A stretch of 64,000 nucleotides of DNA. It comes from Rhodospirillales bacterium. Lineage in GTDB: Bacteria; Pseudomonadota; Alphaproteobacteria; Rhodospirillales; Defluviicoccaceae. The stretch spans positions 2,477,501 through 2,541,500 of the forward strand of contig JADJQT010000001.1 in assembly GCA_016712595.1 (NCBI GenBank), in the 5' to 3' direction. The notes under the pieces were generated by a model, which made no database searches, was not told where the DNA came from, and saw nothing but the letters and a program-made list of their open reading frames with translations. The position numbers were made by a program, and so were the translations under genes. How positions within the stretch are numbered: position 1 is the first letter of the stretch; each line of letters begins with the position of its first letter. Of the stretch, positions 10,626 through 18,747 are shown piece after piece.

Positions 10626-10915
10626 GGCTTTGTTATCCCGGAAAAGCTGAATGTTCGCGTTGGCTGCTCAGCCTACGCGCACCGCGCGCGAATCTCCAGC
10701 CTCCCCGCCGCCCTTCCGCTCACGCCTGCGTGCGCGCAGGCGCTGACAGCGAGATCCGCCCCCGTCGCCCGCTCCCGTGCGCCTCCAGCGCGATCTGCAC
10801 CTTCAGCGCCGCGTCAGTCTTCGTCTCGGCTTGCTCATTATCCGCTCCGTCTATCACGACAGAGCTGAGCCCACTCCACTTAACCACCTAATCCTAAAAT
10901 CCGGGTTCTCTTCCC
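10626..10915. other. Non-coding interval between lolD and icmF
   Basis: About 290 bases hold no credible gene. They should contain the icmF promoter and the end of the lolD transcript. The only structure seen is CGCCTGCG-TGCG-CGCAGGCG at 10723-10742, an 8-bp hairpin without a T-tract. The last 60 bases before the lolD end are less GC-rich. Confidence 0.4.
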
Positions 10916-11596
10916 TCATGCGGGAACCAGGCGGCCGTCGGCGAGGCGGACACTGCGATCCATGCGCGCGGCGAGCGCCGGGTTGTGGGTGGCGATGATC
11001 GCGGTAAGTCCGGCGTCGCGAGCGAGCCGGACGAACAGGGCGAAGACCTCCTCGGCGGTGACCGGATCGAGATTACCGGTCGGCTCGTCGGCGAGCACAA
11101 CCTTTGGCCGGTTGGCGAGCGCCCGGGCGATGGCGACGCGCTGCTGCTCGCCACCGGAGAGCTGGCCCGGCCGGTGCTCGAAGCGATCGGCAAGGCCGAG
11201 CTGGGCGAGAAGCTCGCGCGCTCTTGCCCGCGCCTTGCCACGACCGACGCCGGCAATCATCTGCGGCAGTACGACGTTCTCCTCAGCGGAAAACTCCGGC
11301 AGGAGGTGGTGATACTGATAGACGAAGCCGATGTTCGATCGGCGCAGGGCGGTGCGGCGGTCGTCATCGAGCCGCGAGCACGCCGCGCCGGCGAGAAACA
11401 CCTCCCCCTCGTCCGGTCGCTCGAGCAGCCCGGCGATATGCAGCAAGGTCGATTTGCCCGACCCGGACGGGCCGATCAGGGCGACGAGTTCGCCCGCGCC
11501 AGCGGCAAGATCGACGCCGCGCAGCACCCGCAATTCTCCCCGCCCCTGGCGGAAGGTGCGAACGATGCCATCGAGACGGACCGTGGGCTCACTCAT
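10916..11596 (-). CDS. lolD: Lipoprotein-releasing ABC transporter, ATP-binding subunit LolD
   Basis: This 226-residue ATPase powers release of outer-membrane lipoproteins from the inner membrane to the LolA carrier. It shows Walker A GPSGSGKST, the ABC signature LSGGEQQRVAIARAL, Walker B KVVLADEPTGNLDP and the switch His in IIATHNPAL. The start MSEPTVRLDG overlaps the last bases of the permease gene upstream by 8 bp, so the two are co-translated. The ATP-binding subunit sits downstream of the permease, as in other alphaproteobacterial lolCD pairs. Length and motifs are normal. Confidence 0.93.
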   Translation of the reverse strand: MSEPTVRLDGIVRTFRQGRGELRVLRGVDLAAGAGELVALIGPSGSGKSTLLHIAGLLERPDEGEVFLAGAACSRLDDDRRTALRRSNIGFVYQYHHLLPEFSAEENVVLPQMIAGVGRGKARARARELLAQLGLADRFEHRPGQLSGGEQQRVAIARALANRPKVVLADEPTGNLDPVTAEEVFALFVRLARDAGLTAIIATHNPALAARMDRSVRLADGRLVPA

Positions 11597-12833
11597 AGCG
11601 CAGCGCCTCGGCCGGATCGATGCGCGCCGCCCGCCACGATGGATAGATCGTCGCCAGGAATGACAGCACCAGCGCCATGATCGTGACCGTTGCCACCTCG
11701 ACGCCATCGACCTTCGCCGGCAGCTTGGAGAGGAAATAGATCTCGGGCGCGAACAGGTTGGTGCCGGTCAGCGCCTGGATCCACTGGCGGATGGTCTCGA
11801 TATTGCGGGCGAAGGCGAGCCCGCCGATGAAACCGAACAGCGTGCCGAGAACGCCGACGCTGGCGCCGGAGATGAAGAAAATGCGCATGATCGCGCCGCG
11901 CGTCGCCCCCATCGTTCGCAGGATGGCGATCGCCCGCCCCTTGTCCTTGACCAGCATGATCAGGCTGGAGACGATATTAAACGCGGCGACGACGATGATC
12001 AGCGTCAGGATCAGGAACATCACGTTGCGTTCGACCTGAACCGCATTGAAGAAGCTGCCGTTGCTTCGCTGCCAGTCGAGGACACGCACGTTGCCGTCCA
12101 GCGTTCGCATCAACTCGCGGGCAAGCGCCGGGGCCTTGGCGGGGTCGTCGATGAACACCTCAAGGTTGGTCACCGCTTCCGGCATGCGGAAATAGACCTG
12201 CGCAGCGGCGAGCGGCATGAAGACGAAGCTGCTGTCGTATTCGTACATGCCGACGTCGAAGATAGCGACAATCTGGTAGGACTGCAGACGCGGCACGGTG
12301 CCGAACGCGGTGATATTGCCCTTGGGCGAGATCAAGGTGATGCGCTTGCCGACCGAAAGCCCCAGCCGATCGGCCAGCCGGGCGCCGACGAGTACGGCGT
12401 CCTCGCCGTGAAAGTCGTCGAGGGAGCCGGCGACGATGTGGCCGGCAACGGTCGTGCGCTTGCGCATATCATCGGGCGCAAGACCGCGGACGACGGCGCC
12501 GCGGGAGACGCCATTGGCGGTGACCATTACCTGGCCCTCGATCATCGGATCGACGATGCGCACACCCGGAATGCCCGCCACCTCCGCGCGCATCGGTTCG
12601 TAGTCGGTCAGGCCGCTCACCGGCCCATAGACGCTGAGGTGGCCGTTGAGGCCGAGAATGCGGGTGAGCAGTTCGTCACGAAAGCCATTCATCACCGACA
12701 TAACGATGATCAAGGTGGCGACGCCGAGAAAGATGCCGAGGAAGGAGAACAGGGCGATGACCGAGATAAACCCTTCCTGGCGTCGCGGCCGCAGGTAGCG
12801 GATGGCGATCATCCACTCGAAGGCGTTGAACAT
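11589..12833 (-). CDS. lolC: Lipoprotein-releasing ABC transporter permease LolC/E
   Basis: This 414-residue inner-membrane protein has the LolC/LolE layout. One N-terminal membrane helix (about 22-48, FISVIALFSFLGIFLGVATL) is followed by a large periplasmic domain, then three C-terminal helices (about 268-400). The opening FEWMIAIRYLRPRRQEGFIS and the segment SVMNGFRDELLTRILGLNGH are family signatures. Only one permease gene is present, so it probably works as a homodimer (LolF-like) with LolD. It lies 72 bp downstream of proS in the same direction, a common arrangement in this class. Confidence 0.92.
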   Translation of the reverse strand: MFNAFEWMIAIRYLRPRRQEGFISVIALFSFLGIFLGVATLIIVMSVMNGFRDELLTRILGLNGHLSVYGPVSGLTDYEPMRAEVAGIPGVRIVDPMIEGQVMVTANGVSRGAVVRGLAPDDMRKRTTVAGHIVAGSLDDFHGEDAVLVGARLADRLGLSVGKRITLISPKGNITAFGTVPRLQSYQIVAIFDVGMYEYDSSFVFMPLAAAQVYFRMPEAVTNLEVFIDDPAKAPALARELMRTLDGNVRVLDWQRSNGSFFNAVQVERNVMFLILTLIIVVAAFNIVSSLIMLVKDKGRAIAILRTMGATRGAIMRIFFISGASVGVLGTLFGFIGGLAFARNIETIRQWIQALTGTNLFAPEIYFLSKLPAKVDGVEVATVTIMALVLSFLATIYPSWRAARIDPAEALRYE

Positions 12834-12905
12834 GGGCGAGACAATCCTCGGGCGAACGAGCCGGACACTAAGTCGCCCGGCAAGGGACAGGCAGGACGCG
12901 GCCGC

Positions 12906-14231
12906 TCAGGAAGCGAGACGCGCGAGTGCGTCGGCAACGCTCAACTCGCATCGCTCGCCGCCGTCAGCACCACCCTTGCGGATCTTGAACTCGACGGTTC
13001 CCGCCTTGGCGCCGCGCGGCCCCACGATGATCTGGTGCGGCAGGCCGATCAAGTCCATCTCGGAAAACTTCACGCCCGGCCGCTCGGCGCGGTCGTCATA
13101 GAGCACATCGATCCCCGCTGCGGTGAGTGCGGATTCGATCTGCGCGCAGATCGCGGCGCAGGCGGCGTCCTCCTGTTTGACGTTGATCAGGCCGACCGCG
13201 AACGGCGCGACACTCGCCGGCCAGATAATTCCTGCCTCGTCGTGCGAGGCCTCGATGATTGCGCCGACCAGGCGGGAGACACCGATGCCGTAGGACCCCA
13301 TCTCGACGAACACTTCCTCACCGGCGGGTCCGGTAACCTTGGCATTCATCGGTTTCGAATATTTGCTGCCGAAGTAAAAGATGTGCCCGACCTCGATCCC
13401 CCTGCCGGTGATCAGCCGGTCGCCGAGCGCGGCCTCGGCCGCCGCATCGCGCTGCTCGTCGGTCGCGGCATATTTGGTGGTGAAACTGTCGACCAGCGGC
13501 TGCAGGTCACCCTCGAAGTCGATATCCGAGCCGATCCAGTCGATCGCCTCGAAGTCGCGATGATAGGCGATCTCGCTCTCGCCGGTATCGGCAACGATGA
13601 CGAACTCGTGGCTGAGATCGCCGCCGATCGGTCCGGTCTCGGCGCGCATCGGGATCGCCTTCAGGCCCATGCGCTGGAAGGTGCGCAGGTAGCAGATAAA
13701 CATCTTGTTGTAGGCGCGGATGGCGCCGGCCCGGTCGATATCGAACGAATACGCGTCCTTCATCAGGAATTCGCGGCCGCGCATCACGCCGAAGCGCGGC
13801 CTTACCTCGTCGCGGAACTTCCACTGGATGTGGTAGAGCAGCTTCGGCAGGTGTTTGTAGCTGCGAATGGTTCCACGGAAGATATCGGTGATCAGTTCCT
13901 CGTTGGTCGGCCCATAAAGCATTTCACGCTCGTGCCGGTCGCGGATGCGCAGCATCTCCGGGCCGTACGCGTCGTACCGGCCGCTCTCACGCCACAGCTC
14001 GGCGGATTGGACCGTCGGCATCAACATCTCGTGGCAGCCGATGGCGTACTGCTCTTCGCGAACGATACCCGCGACCTTGTCAAGGACCTTCAGACCCAGC
14101 GGCAACCACGAGTAGATGCCGGCGGCCGACTGTCGAACCAGCCCGGCGCGCAGCATCAGCCGGTGCGAGGCAATCTGCGCGTCTGCCGGATTTTCCTTCA
14201 GTGTCGGCAGGTAATATCGGCTGAGGCGCAT
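12906..14231 (-). CDS. proS: Prolyl-tRNA synthetase, short bacterial form
   Basis: This cytosolic class II synthetase of 441 residues charges tRNA-Pro. Motif 2 is visible as FRDEVRPRFGVMRGREFLMKD in overlapping parts, and motif 3 lies in EMGSYGIGVSRLVGAI. The C-terminal anticodon-binding domain begins near residue 345 and contains GVKFSEMDLIGLP. The cis-editing INS domain of the E. coli type is absent, as is usual in Alphaproteobacteria. The start MRLSRYYLPTLKE at 14231 fits the family. An ATG four codons upstream at 14243 (MTSGMRLS) sits directly on a GAAGG motif and is the alternative. A perfect 12-bp hairpin lies about 60-90 bp upstream. Confidence 0.94.
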   Translation of the reverse strand: MRLSRYYLPTLKENPADAQIASHRLMLRAGLVRQSAAGIYSWLPLGLKVLDKVAGIVREEQYAIGCHEMLMPTVQSAELWRESGRYDAYGPEMLRIRDRHEREMLYGPTNEELITDIFRGTIRSYKHLPKLLYHIQWKFRDEVRPRFGVMRGREFLMKDAYSFDIDRAGAIRAYNKMFICYLRTFQRMGLKAIPMRAETGPIGGDLSHEFVIVADTGESEIAYHRDFEAIDWIGSDIDFEGDLQPLVDSFTTKYAATDEQRDAAAEAALGDRLITGRGIEVGHIFYFGSKYSKPMNAKVTGPAGEEVFVEMGSYGIGVSRLVGAIIEASHDEAGIIWPASVAPFAVGLINVKQEDAACAAICAQIESALTAAGIDVLYDDRAERPGVKFSEMDLIGLPHQIIVGPRGAKAGTVEFKIRKGGADGGERCELSVADALARLAS

Positions 14232-14289
14232 GCCTGACGTCATCCTTCGGTTGGAGGGGATCCGTTTGCGGACGCGGGACTTTAGGGGA

Positions 14290-14322
14290 TGCTCCGGGCG
14301 ACATCAATGCTCGCCCGGAGCA
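14290..14322. repeat. 12-bp perfect inverted repeat in the proS leader
   Basis: TGCTCCGGGCGA at 14290-14301 and TCGCCCGGAGCA at 14311-14322 pair perfectly around a 9-base loop. There is no T-tract on either strand, so it is not a classical terminator. It would lie in the 5' untranslated region of proS on the minus strand, or serve as an operator. Confidence 0.5.
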
Positions 14323-14545
14323 CCTCAATCAGCGCGTACGAAGACCACGACGGCACGCAGAAGTTGATCGCAGCACATTGCCGGTAGTGCGGAATGCCTG
14401 CCGTGATCAACCCCGCAGACGGGGGCATCGATCGGTGGATGATTCGGCACTGACAATCGAAAAAGCAGTATACCTTTTCACCCCGGTTCGCTAATTTAGA
14501 TTAGCTAGTGTGATTTTGAAGCACCGCTGTTTGCCGGCCCGGGTT

Positions 14546-14574
14546 TTGAGGAAACAACCAAGGCTACATATTTA
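14546..14574 (+). promoter_or_regulatory. Candidate sigma-70 promoter for a small RNA
   Basis: TTGAGG at 14546-14551 and TATTTA at 14569-14574 are separated by exactly 17 bases. They lie in a locally AT-richer stretch with no gene downstream on this strand except the hairpin-rich segment ending at the 14685-14709 terminator. The boxes are imperfect, so this is a prediction only. Confidence 0.4.
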
Positions 14575-14580
14575 GAAGCT

Positions 14581-14709
14581 AACCCTGCCTTTTGAGGGAA
14601 AACGACAGAGCGCTCGTTTAAGTTGGCTTAAATAGGCCTCATTGCGACGCAAGTTCGCAGCGACGTTGTTGTCACAATATGAAGCGGTCGCATTCGCGAC
14701 CGTTTTCGT
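14581..14709 (+). ncRNA. Candidate intergenic small RNA between DUF1467 and proS
   Basis: A plus-strand transcript of about 130 nt is suggested by a promoter-like pair at 14546-14574 and a clean rho-independent terminator at 14685-14709. Both neighbouring genes are on the minus strand, so the terminator serves no annotated gene. Internal hairpins are possible at CCCT...AGGG and at TTTAAG-TTGG-CTTAAA. No open reading frame with a convincing ribosome-binding site lies inside. I do not recognise it as 6S, SRP or another named RNA family. Confidence 0.45.
14685..14709 (+). terminator. Rho-independent terminator on the plus strand
   Basis: A 7-bp stem, CGGTCGC at 14685-14691 and GCGACCG at 14696-14702 with loop ATTC, runs directly into TTTTCGTTTGTTT. 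On the minus strand the same stem is followed by CTTCATATTG, so it is oriented to end a plus-strand transcript. Confidence 0.65.
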
Positions 14710-14785
14710 TTGTTTGCAGACAAAAGCACAACCGCCCCTTGATATTGGGCTAAATCCCCGCCGCAATCGCTGCGGCCATCCGGCT

Positions 14786-15034
14786 TTACGTGTCTGTAAA
14801 GCTGATCACGCCCGACTGGATCACAAAATAGACGATCAGCCAAAGAACGGCGGCGACCACAGAGGTCACCGCCGTCTTCAACAACATGCGCGGACGTCTG
14901 GGCGCTCCTGCGGCGTGGCCTTTCGTGACCTCGTCGGCGGAGATCGGTTGTACGCCGAACGGCAAAACGGCGAAAAGGACCGTCCACCACAAGATGAGGT
15001 AGACGGCAGCGCCACTAATCCAGCCCATCACCAA
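14786..15034 (-). CDS. DUF1467 family small membrane protein
   Basis: This 82-residue protein has two membrane helices (about residues 5-27 and 53-75) joined by a cytosolic loop containing HAAGAPRRPRMLLK. The start region GWISGAAVYLILWWTVLFAVLPFG is characteristic of DUF1467, a family of unknown function found near mce, rnj and proS in Alphaproteobacteria. It begins 40 bp downstream of the epimerase gene and is probably its last cotranscribed partner. A second ATG two codons in (14028 bases being too far, the codon at 15028) could also be used. No function is known. Confidence 0.8.
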   Translation of the reverse strand: MVMGWISGAAVYLILWWTVLFAVLPFGVQPISADEVTKGHAAGAPRRPRMLLKTAVTSVVAAVLWLIVYFVIQSGVISFTDT

Positions 15035-15074
15035 TTACCCATCGGCAGCGCGTACCCGTCCGCGCGATCATGCA

Positions 15075-15488
15075 CTAGTGCGCGTGCGCCTGTTCAAGTT
15101 CGACAAGCGTGCCGCAGAAATCCTTGGGGTGAAGGAACAGCACCGGATTGCCATGCGCGCCGATCTTGGGATTGCCGTCGCCGAGCACCCGGGCACCGGT
15201 TGCCTTGAGCTGGTCGCGCGCCGCCAGGATATCCTCAACCTCGTAGCAGATGTGGTGGATGCCGCCGTCGGGGTTCTTGTCGAGGAAGCCCTTGATCGGC
15301 GATTTCTCGCCCAGCGGATGCAACAGCTCGACCTTGGTATTGGGAAGCTCGATGAACACAACGGTCACGCCGTGCTCCGGCACCGGCTGCGGGTCGGATA
15401 CCTTCGCGCCCAGTGTGTCCTTATACTTCTTCACTGCCGCCTCCAGGTCGGGAACGGCAATCGCGACGTGATTGAATCGGCCGATCAT
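15075..15488 (-). CDS. mce: Methylmalonyl-CoA epimerase
   Basis: This 137-residue glyoxalase-fold enzyme interconverts the (R)- and (S)-forms of methylmalonyl-CoA, linking propionyl-CoA carboxylase to methylmalonyl-CoA mutase. It shows the two beta-alpha-beta repeats of the vicinal-oxygen-chelate fold. Metal ligands are likely His7 in FNHVAIAV, His in GIHHICYEV, and Glu in GTLVELEQ near the C-terminus. KVELLHPLGEKSPI is a typical family segment. It lies just downstream of rnj and upstream of DUF1467. No methylmalonyl-CoA mutase gene is in the window; icmF is a different mutase. Confidence 0.93.
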   Translation of the reverse strand: MIGRFNHVAIAVPDLEAAVKKYKDTLGAKVSDPQPVPEHGVTVVFIELPNTKVELLHPLGEKSPIKGFLDKNPDGGIHHICYEVEDILAARDQLKATGARVLGDGNPKIGAHGNPVLFLHPKDFCGTLVELEQAHAH

Positions 15489-15512
15489 AGTCTCCCTACT
15501 CCTCTTGCTTAC

Positions 15513-17180
15513 TTACGTCCTGACGATATGGACATGCACCACCGGGCGTTTCTCGATGAAGCGACGGGTCACGCGGCGAACGGCAATCCGGACGGCGCCT
15601 CGCACCGCATCGTCGTCGGCGTATCGTGCCGACGGTAAGTCTGCGACCGCCTCGCGCACCGATAGACGAATAGCCTCAACGATTTGCGTTTCTGTCTGCT
15701 CCAGCAGCCCGATCGATGAAAGATGGACATCTTGCACGATCCGCGCCGCCCGGTCCAATACGACGGTGGTGAAAACGGTTCCATTGTCGAGTGCCTTGAG
15801 CCGCCCGCGAACAATCTCGCTGTCCGCCGCGACCGGACGGTTTCCCTCGAGAGACATGCGGCCGACGGGAACATGGTCGACGACGCACGCCGACCCGGGA
15901 GCGAGGCGGACGATCGTGCCGTTTTCGGCGACGATCGCTTCCTTGACATTGAGCGTGCGGGCAAGCTTGGCGTGCTCGAGCATGTGACGGAGTTCGCCGT
16001 GCACCGGAAGCGCCACTTGGGGACGGATCAGGCGATACATCTGCGTGAGATCCTCTCGCGCCGGATGCCCGGAGACGTGGATCATTCCGTCGCGATGGGT
16101 GATCAACTCGACGCCCAGCCGCAACAGTGCGTTGTGCAGCCGACCGACCGACGGCTCGTTGCCGGGAATGACGCGTGAGGAAAACAGCACGGCGTCTCCT
16201 CGCTCCAGCGCCAGATAGGGGTGCGCGCCCTGGGCGATCCGCGACAAGGCCGCGCGCCGCTCTCCCTGGCCGCCGGTGCAAACGAGAAGCGTGCGTTTCC
16301 GGGCGAGCTTACGGCAGACCGCCTCGTCCTGAAAACGCGGCAGATTGCCAAGATAGCCACACTCGCGTGCGGCGACGTAATTGCGTTTCAGCGACGCCCC
16401 TGCCATGACCACGTCGCGGCCCGTCGCCTGTGCTACCTGGCCGATGGTGTGCAGCCGCGCGATGTTGGTGGCGAAACAGGTGACCACGACGCGCTGCGAA
16501 CAAGCCGCGACCAGACGGGTCAGCTCGGAGAGAATGGCACCTTCCGAGCCCGTCTTGCCGGCATTGAACACGTTGGTGGAATCGCAGACGAATGCCAGGA
16601 CGCCGGCGTCGCCGAGCGCGGAAAGCGCTGCCTCATCGGAGGCCGGGCCGACGACCGGCTCCGGGTCGAGCTTCCAGTCGCCGGAATGCACAACAGTCCC
16701 GGCGCGCGTGCGGATCGCCACCGAATGCGCCTCGGGGATCGAATGCGTCACCCCGATCATCTCAAGGTTGAACGGCCCGACGGTGAATTTGCCATCCGGC
16801 GGAATCAACGTCGGCTGGACCCGCTCCAGCAACCCCCGCTCCTCCAGCTTGCGACGAAGAATCGCCAGCGTAAACGCGGTGGCGTAGACGGGGCATTGCA
16901 GTTGCGGCCACAGGTACGGCACGGCGCCGAGGTGATCCTCATGCGCGTGGGTCAACACCAAGCCGGCCAGATTCTCGCGCTGTTCGGCGATGAACGATGC
17001 ATTCGGCATCATCACGTCGGTGCCAGGAATGCCGTCCCCGCCGAAGGTCACGCCGCAGTCGACCATAAGCCAGCGGTGGGCGCCGGGCGGCCCATAGCCG
17101 TAAAGGCTGAGATTCATGCCGATCTCGCCCGCGCCGCCCAACGGGACAAACAGCAGCTCTTCGTTTTCGGATGCTTTCAT
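15513..17180 (-). CDS. rnj: Ribonuclease J
   Basis: This 555-residue metallo-beta-lactamase/beta-CASP ribonuclease has endonuclease and 5'-3' exonuclease activity in RNA decay and rRNA or mRNA processing. The zinc site motif HAHEDHLG lies at about residues 78-85. Further ligands are in the GVTHSIPEAH and HSGDWKLDP segments, and the beta-CASP part contains CTGGQGER and HVSGHPAREDL. The C-terminal domain from about 455 is the usual dimerisation region. Its presence with Alphaproteobacteria-style neighbours is normal for this class. The start overlaps the end of coaX by 4 bp, indicating translational coupling. Confidence 0.93.
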   Translation of the reverse strand: MKASENEELLFVPLGGAGEIGMNLSLYGYGPPGAHRWLMVDCGVTFGGDGIPGTDVMMPNASFIAEQRENLAGLVLTHAHEDHLGAVPYLWPQLQCPVYATAFTLAILRRKLEERGLLERVQPTLIPPDGKFTVGPFNLEMIGVTHSIPEAHSVAIRTRAGTVVHSGDWKLDPEPVVGPASDEAALSALGDAGVLAFVCDSTNVFNAGKTGSEGAILSELTRLVAACSQRVVVTCFATNIARLHTIGQVAQATGRDVVMAGASLKRNYVAARECGYLGNLPRFQDEAVCRKLARKRTLLVCTGGQGERRAALSRIAQGAHPYLALERGDAVLFSSRVIPGNEPSVGRLHNALLRLGVELITHRDGMIHVSGHPAREDLTQMYRLIRPQVALPVHGELRHMLEHAKLARTLNVKEAIVAENGTIVRLAPGSACVVDHVPVGRMSLEGNRPVAADSEIVRGRLKALDNGTVFTTVVLDRAARIVQDVHLSSIGLLEQTETQIVEAIRLSVREAVADLPSARYADDDAVRGAVRIAVRRVTRRFIEKRPVVHVHIVRT

Positions 17181-17953
17181 TGCCGGCTGTTACGCAGATA
17201 AATGGCGTAAAGGCCCTTGAGCGTCAGTTGCGGGTCCGATCGTTCGAGTGCCGATGAGCATTCGGTAAACAGCGTCGCCAGCCCGCCGGTGGCGATGACG
17301 CCGACAGGAACGCCAAGTTCGGCGCGGATGCGTGCGATCATTCCCTCGATCATGCCGATATAGCCCCAGAAGACACCGGAGCGCATAGCCTGAACGGTGG
17401 ATTTGCCGATCGCCCGATCCGGGCGCCCGATGGCGACGCGCGGCAACTGCGCGGAGGCCATGTGCAGCGCCTCAAGCGAAAGGTTGACCCCGGGGGCGAT
17501 AGCGCCGCCGAGGTAGCTGCCTCCGGCATCGATGACGTCGAAGGTCGTCGCCGTGCCGAAATCGACGATGATCTTGGGACCGCCGTATTCGATGAATGTC
17601 GCTACCGCATTGACCAGTCGATCGGCACCCACCTCTTCCGGTCGGTCGAGCAGCACGCGCACGCCGGTATCGACGTCGGGCGCGCCAACGATCAACGGCT
17701 GGCAGTCGAAGTATTTGCGAAACATCCGGCGCAGACTGAACAGCGAGGCCGGAACCACTGTTGCGATGATGCCGTGAGTAATCGCCGAACGGGCGATGTT
17801 CTCGATCGCCAGAAGCTGGACAAGCCAGACACCCGTCTCGTCGGCGGTGCGGTTGGCATTCGTCGACGCGCGCCACTCACCAAGAATATGTCCGGCGTCG
17901 TCAAAAACGGCAAAGACGGTGTTCGTATTGCCCGTATCAATTGCGAGTAACAT
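17177..17953 (-). CDS. coaX: Type III pantothenate kinase
   Basis: This 258-residue cytosolic kinase phosphorylates pantothenate, the first step of coenzyme A synthesis. The N-terminal MLLAIDTGNTNTVFAVFDD carries the phosphate-binding loop of the ASKHA fold. DFGTATTFDVI and GGAIAPGVNLSLEAL are characteristic of the CoaX family, as is ATGGLA near residue 218. It starts 24 bp after the restored birA stop and overlaps rnj by 4 bp, so birA-coaX-rnj form one transcription unit. Unlike CoaA, this type is not feedback-inhibited by CoA. Confidence 0.95.
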   Translation of the reverse strand: MLLAIDTGNTNTVFAVFDDAGHILGEWRASTNANRTADETGVWLVQLLAIENIARSAITHGIIATVVPASLFSLRRMFRKYFDCQPLIVGAPDVDTGVRVLLDRPEEVGADRLVNAVATFIEYGGPKIIVDFGTATTFDVIDAGGSYLGGAIAPGVNLSLEALHMASAQLPRVAIGRPDRAIGKSTVQAMRSGVFWGYIGMIEGMIARIRAELGVPVGVIATGGLATLFTECSSALERSDPQLTLKGLYAIYLRNSRQ

Positions 17954-17977
17954 GGGTCTTGGTCTGCGCCCTTTACG

Positions 17978-18735
17978 TTACGCGGCGGGGGGTACAACGT
18001 CGCCGGCCAAAATCTGCCGCCGTGCCCCTTCTTGATCGAGCACCATGGCGCCAAAGCGATCGACATCGACAAACGTCCGTGGGCCATCTCGCCACTCAGC
18101 GAGACGCAGACGGGCTGATTCAGTTTATCGGCACGCGCCAGCCACGCGCTGCGGACCGGCTCGAAGCCATAGTCGAGCCACGCAGTATACCACTGCAGGA
18201 ACGTCGTTGCGAACCGTTCGAGAACGCTTTGAGGCGTCTCCGCGCTGCCGCCTTGCGCGCACAGCGAGGTCGCCGGGTAGATCAACCCGCCGTCCGGCGG
18301 ATGTGAGGCGATGTTCACGCCGATCCCGACAATCAGAGAATCGATACCACCGCCTCCTCCGGATTGCGATTCAAGCAGAATGCCTGAGACCTTGCGACCA
18401 TCGATCAGCAGATCGTTCGGCCACTTGCAGGTCAGCCGACTGTCCATCGGTAATGCGGACTGGAGCGCATCAGCAAGGGCGACGGCGGCGACGAACGTCA
18501 CCAGCATGACCTCGTGCGCTGGGCGCGACGGACGCAGAAGCAGCGAGAAATAGAGATTCCCCGGCGGCGAGATCCATGAGCGCCCGAGACGCCCGTGCCC
18601 TGCCGTCTGTTGGCGCGCCCAGATCAGCGTACCTTCCGCCGCGCCGTCGGCGGCCCGGCGCTTTGCCTCGTCGCTGGTTGAATCGATTGTCTCGAAAACG
18701 ATGAGATTGAAAAACCCCGGCAGCGCCGCATGCAT
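17978..18735 (-). CDS. birA: Biotin--protein ligase BirA, with an apparent one-base frameshift
   Basis: This enzyme attaches biotin to carboxylase carrier proteins. The N-terminal 220 residues are intact, with GHGRLGRSW for biotinyl-AMP binding and KWPNDLLIDGRKVSGIL; there is no N-terminal DNA-binding domain. After SLSGEMAHGR the reading frame breaks. Shifting by one base near 18071-18075 restores VDVDRFGAMVLDQEGARRQ, then ILAGDVVPPAA and a stop at 17978-17980, a normal BirA C-terminus. The gene spans 758 bp, one short of a codon multiple, so one base seems missing. Read without correction, the frame runs 286 bp into coaX as nonsense. Because BirA is normally essential, a sequencing error is likely, but a real mutation cannot be excluded. 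Confidence 0.88.
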
Positions 18736-18747
18736 GTCCGCCGTTGC

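Noticed and set aside
10723..10742. Hairpin as terminator of lolD
   Set aside because: It lies about 175 bp beyond the stop and has no T-tract; too weak to call.
12408..14237. 609-codon plus-strand open frame over lolC and proS
   Set aside because: It is antisense to two well-supported genes and is explained by high GC content; no domain or ribosome-binding site supports it.
17692..17977. Extension of the birA reading frame into coaX, giving a 347-residue protein
   Set aside because: The last 126 residues have no similarity and lie over coaX in another frame; the true BirA end is found after a one-base shift.
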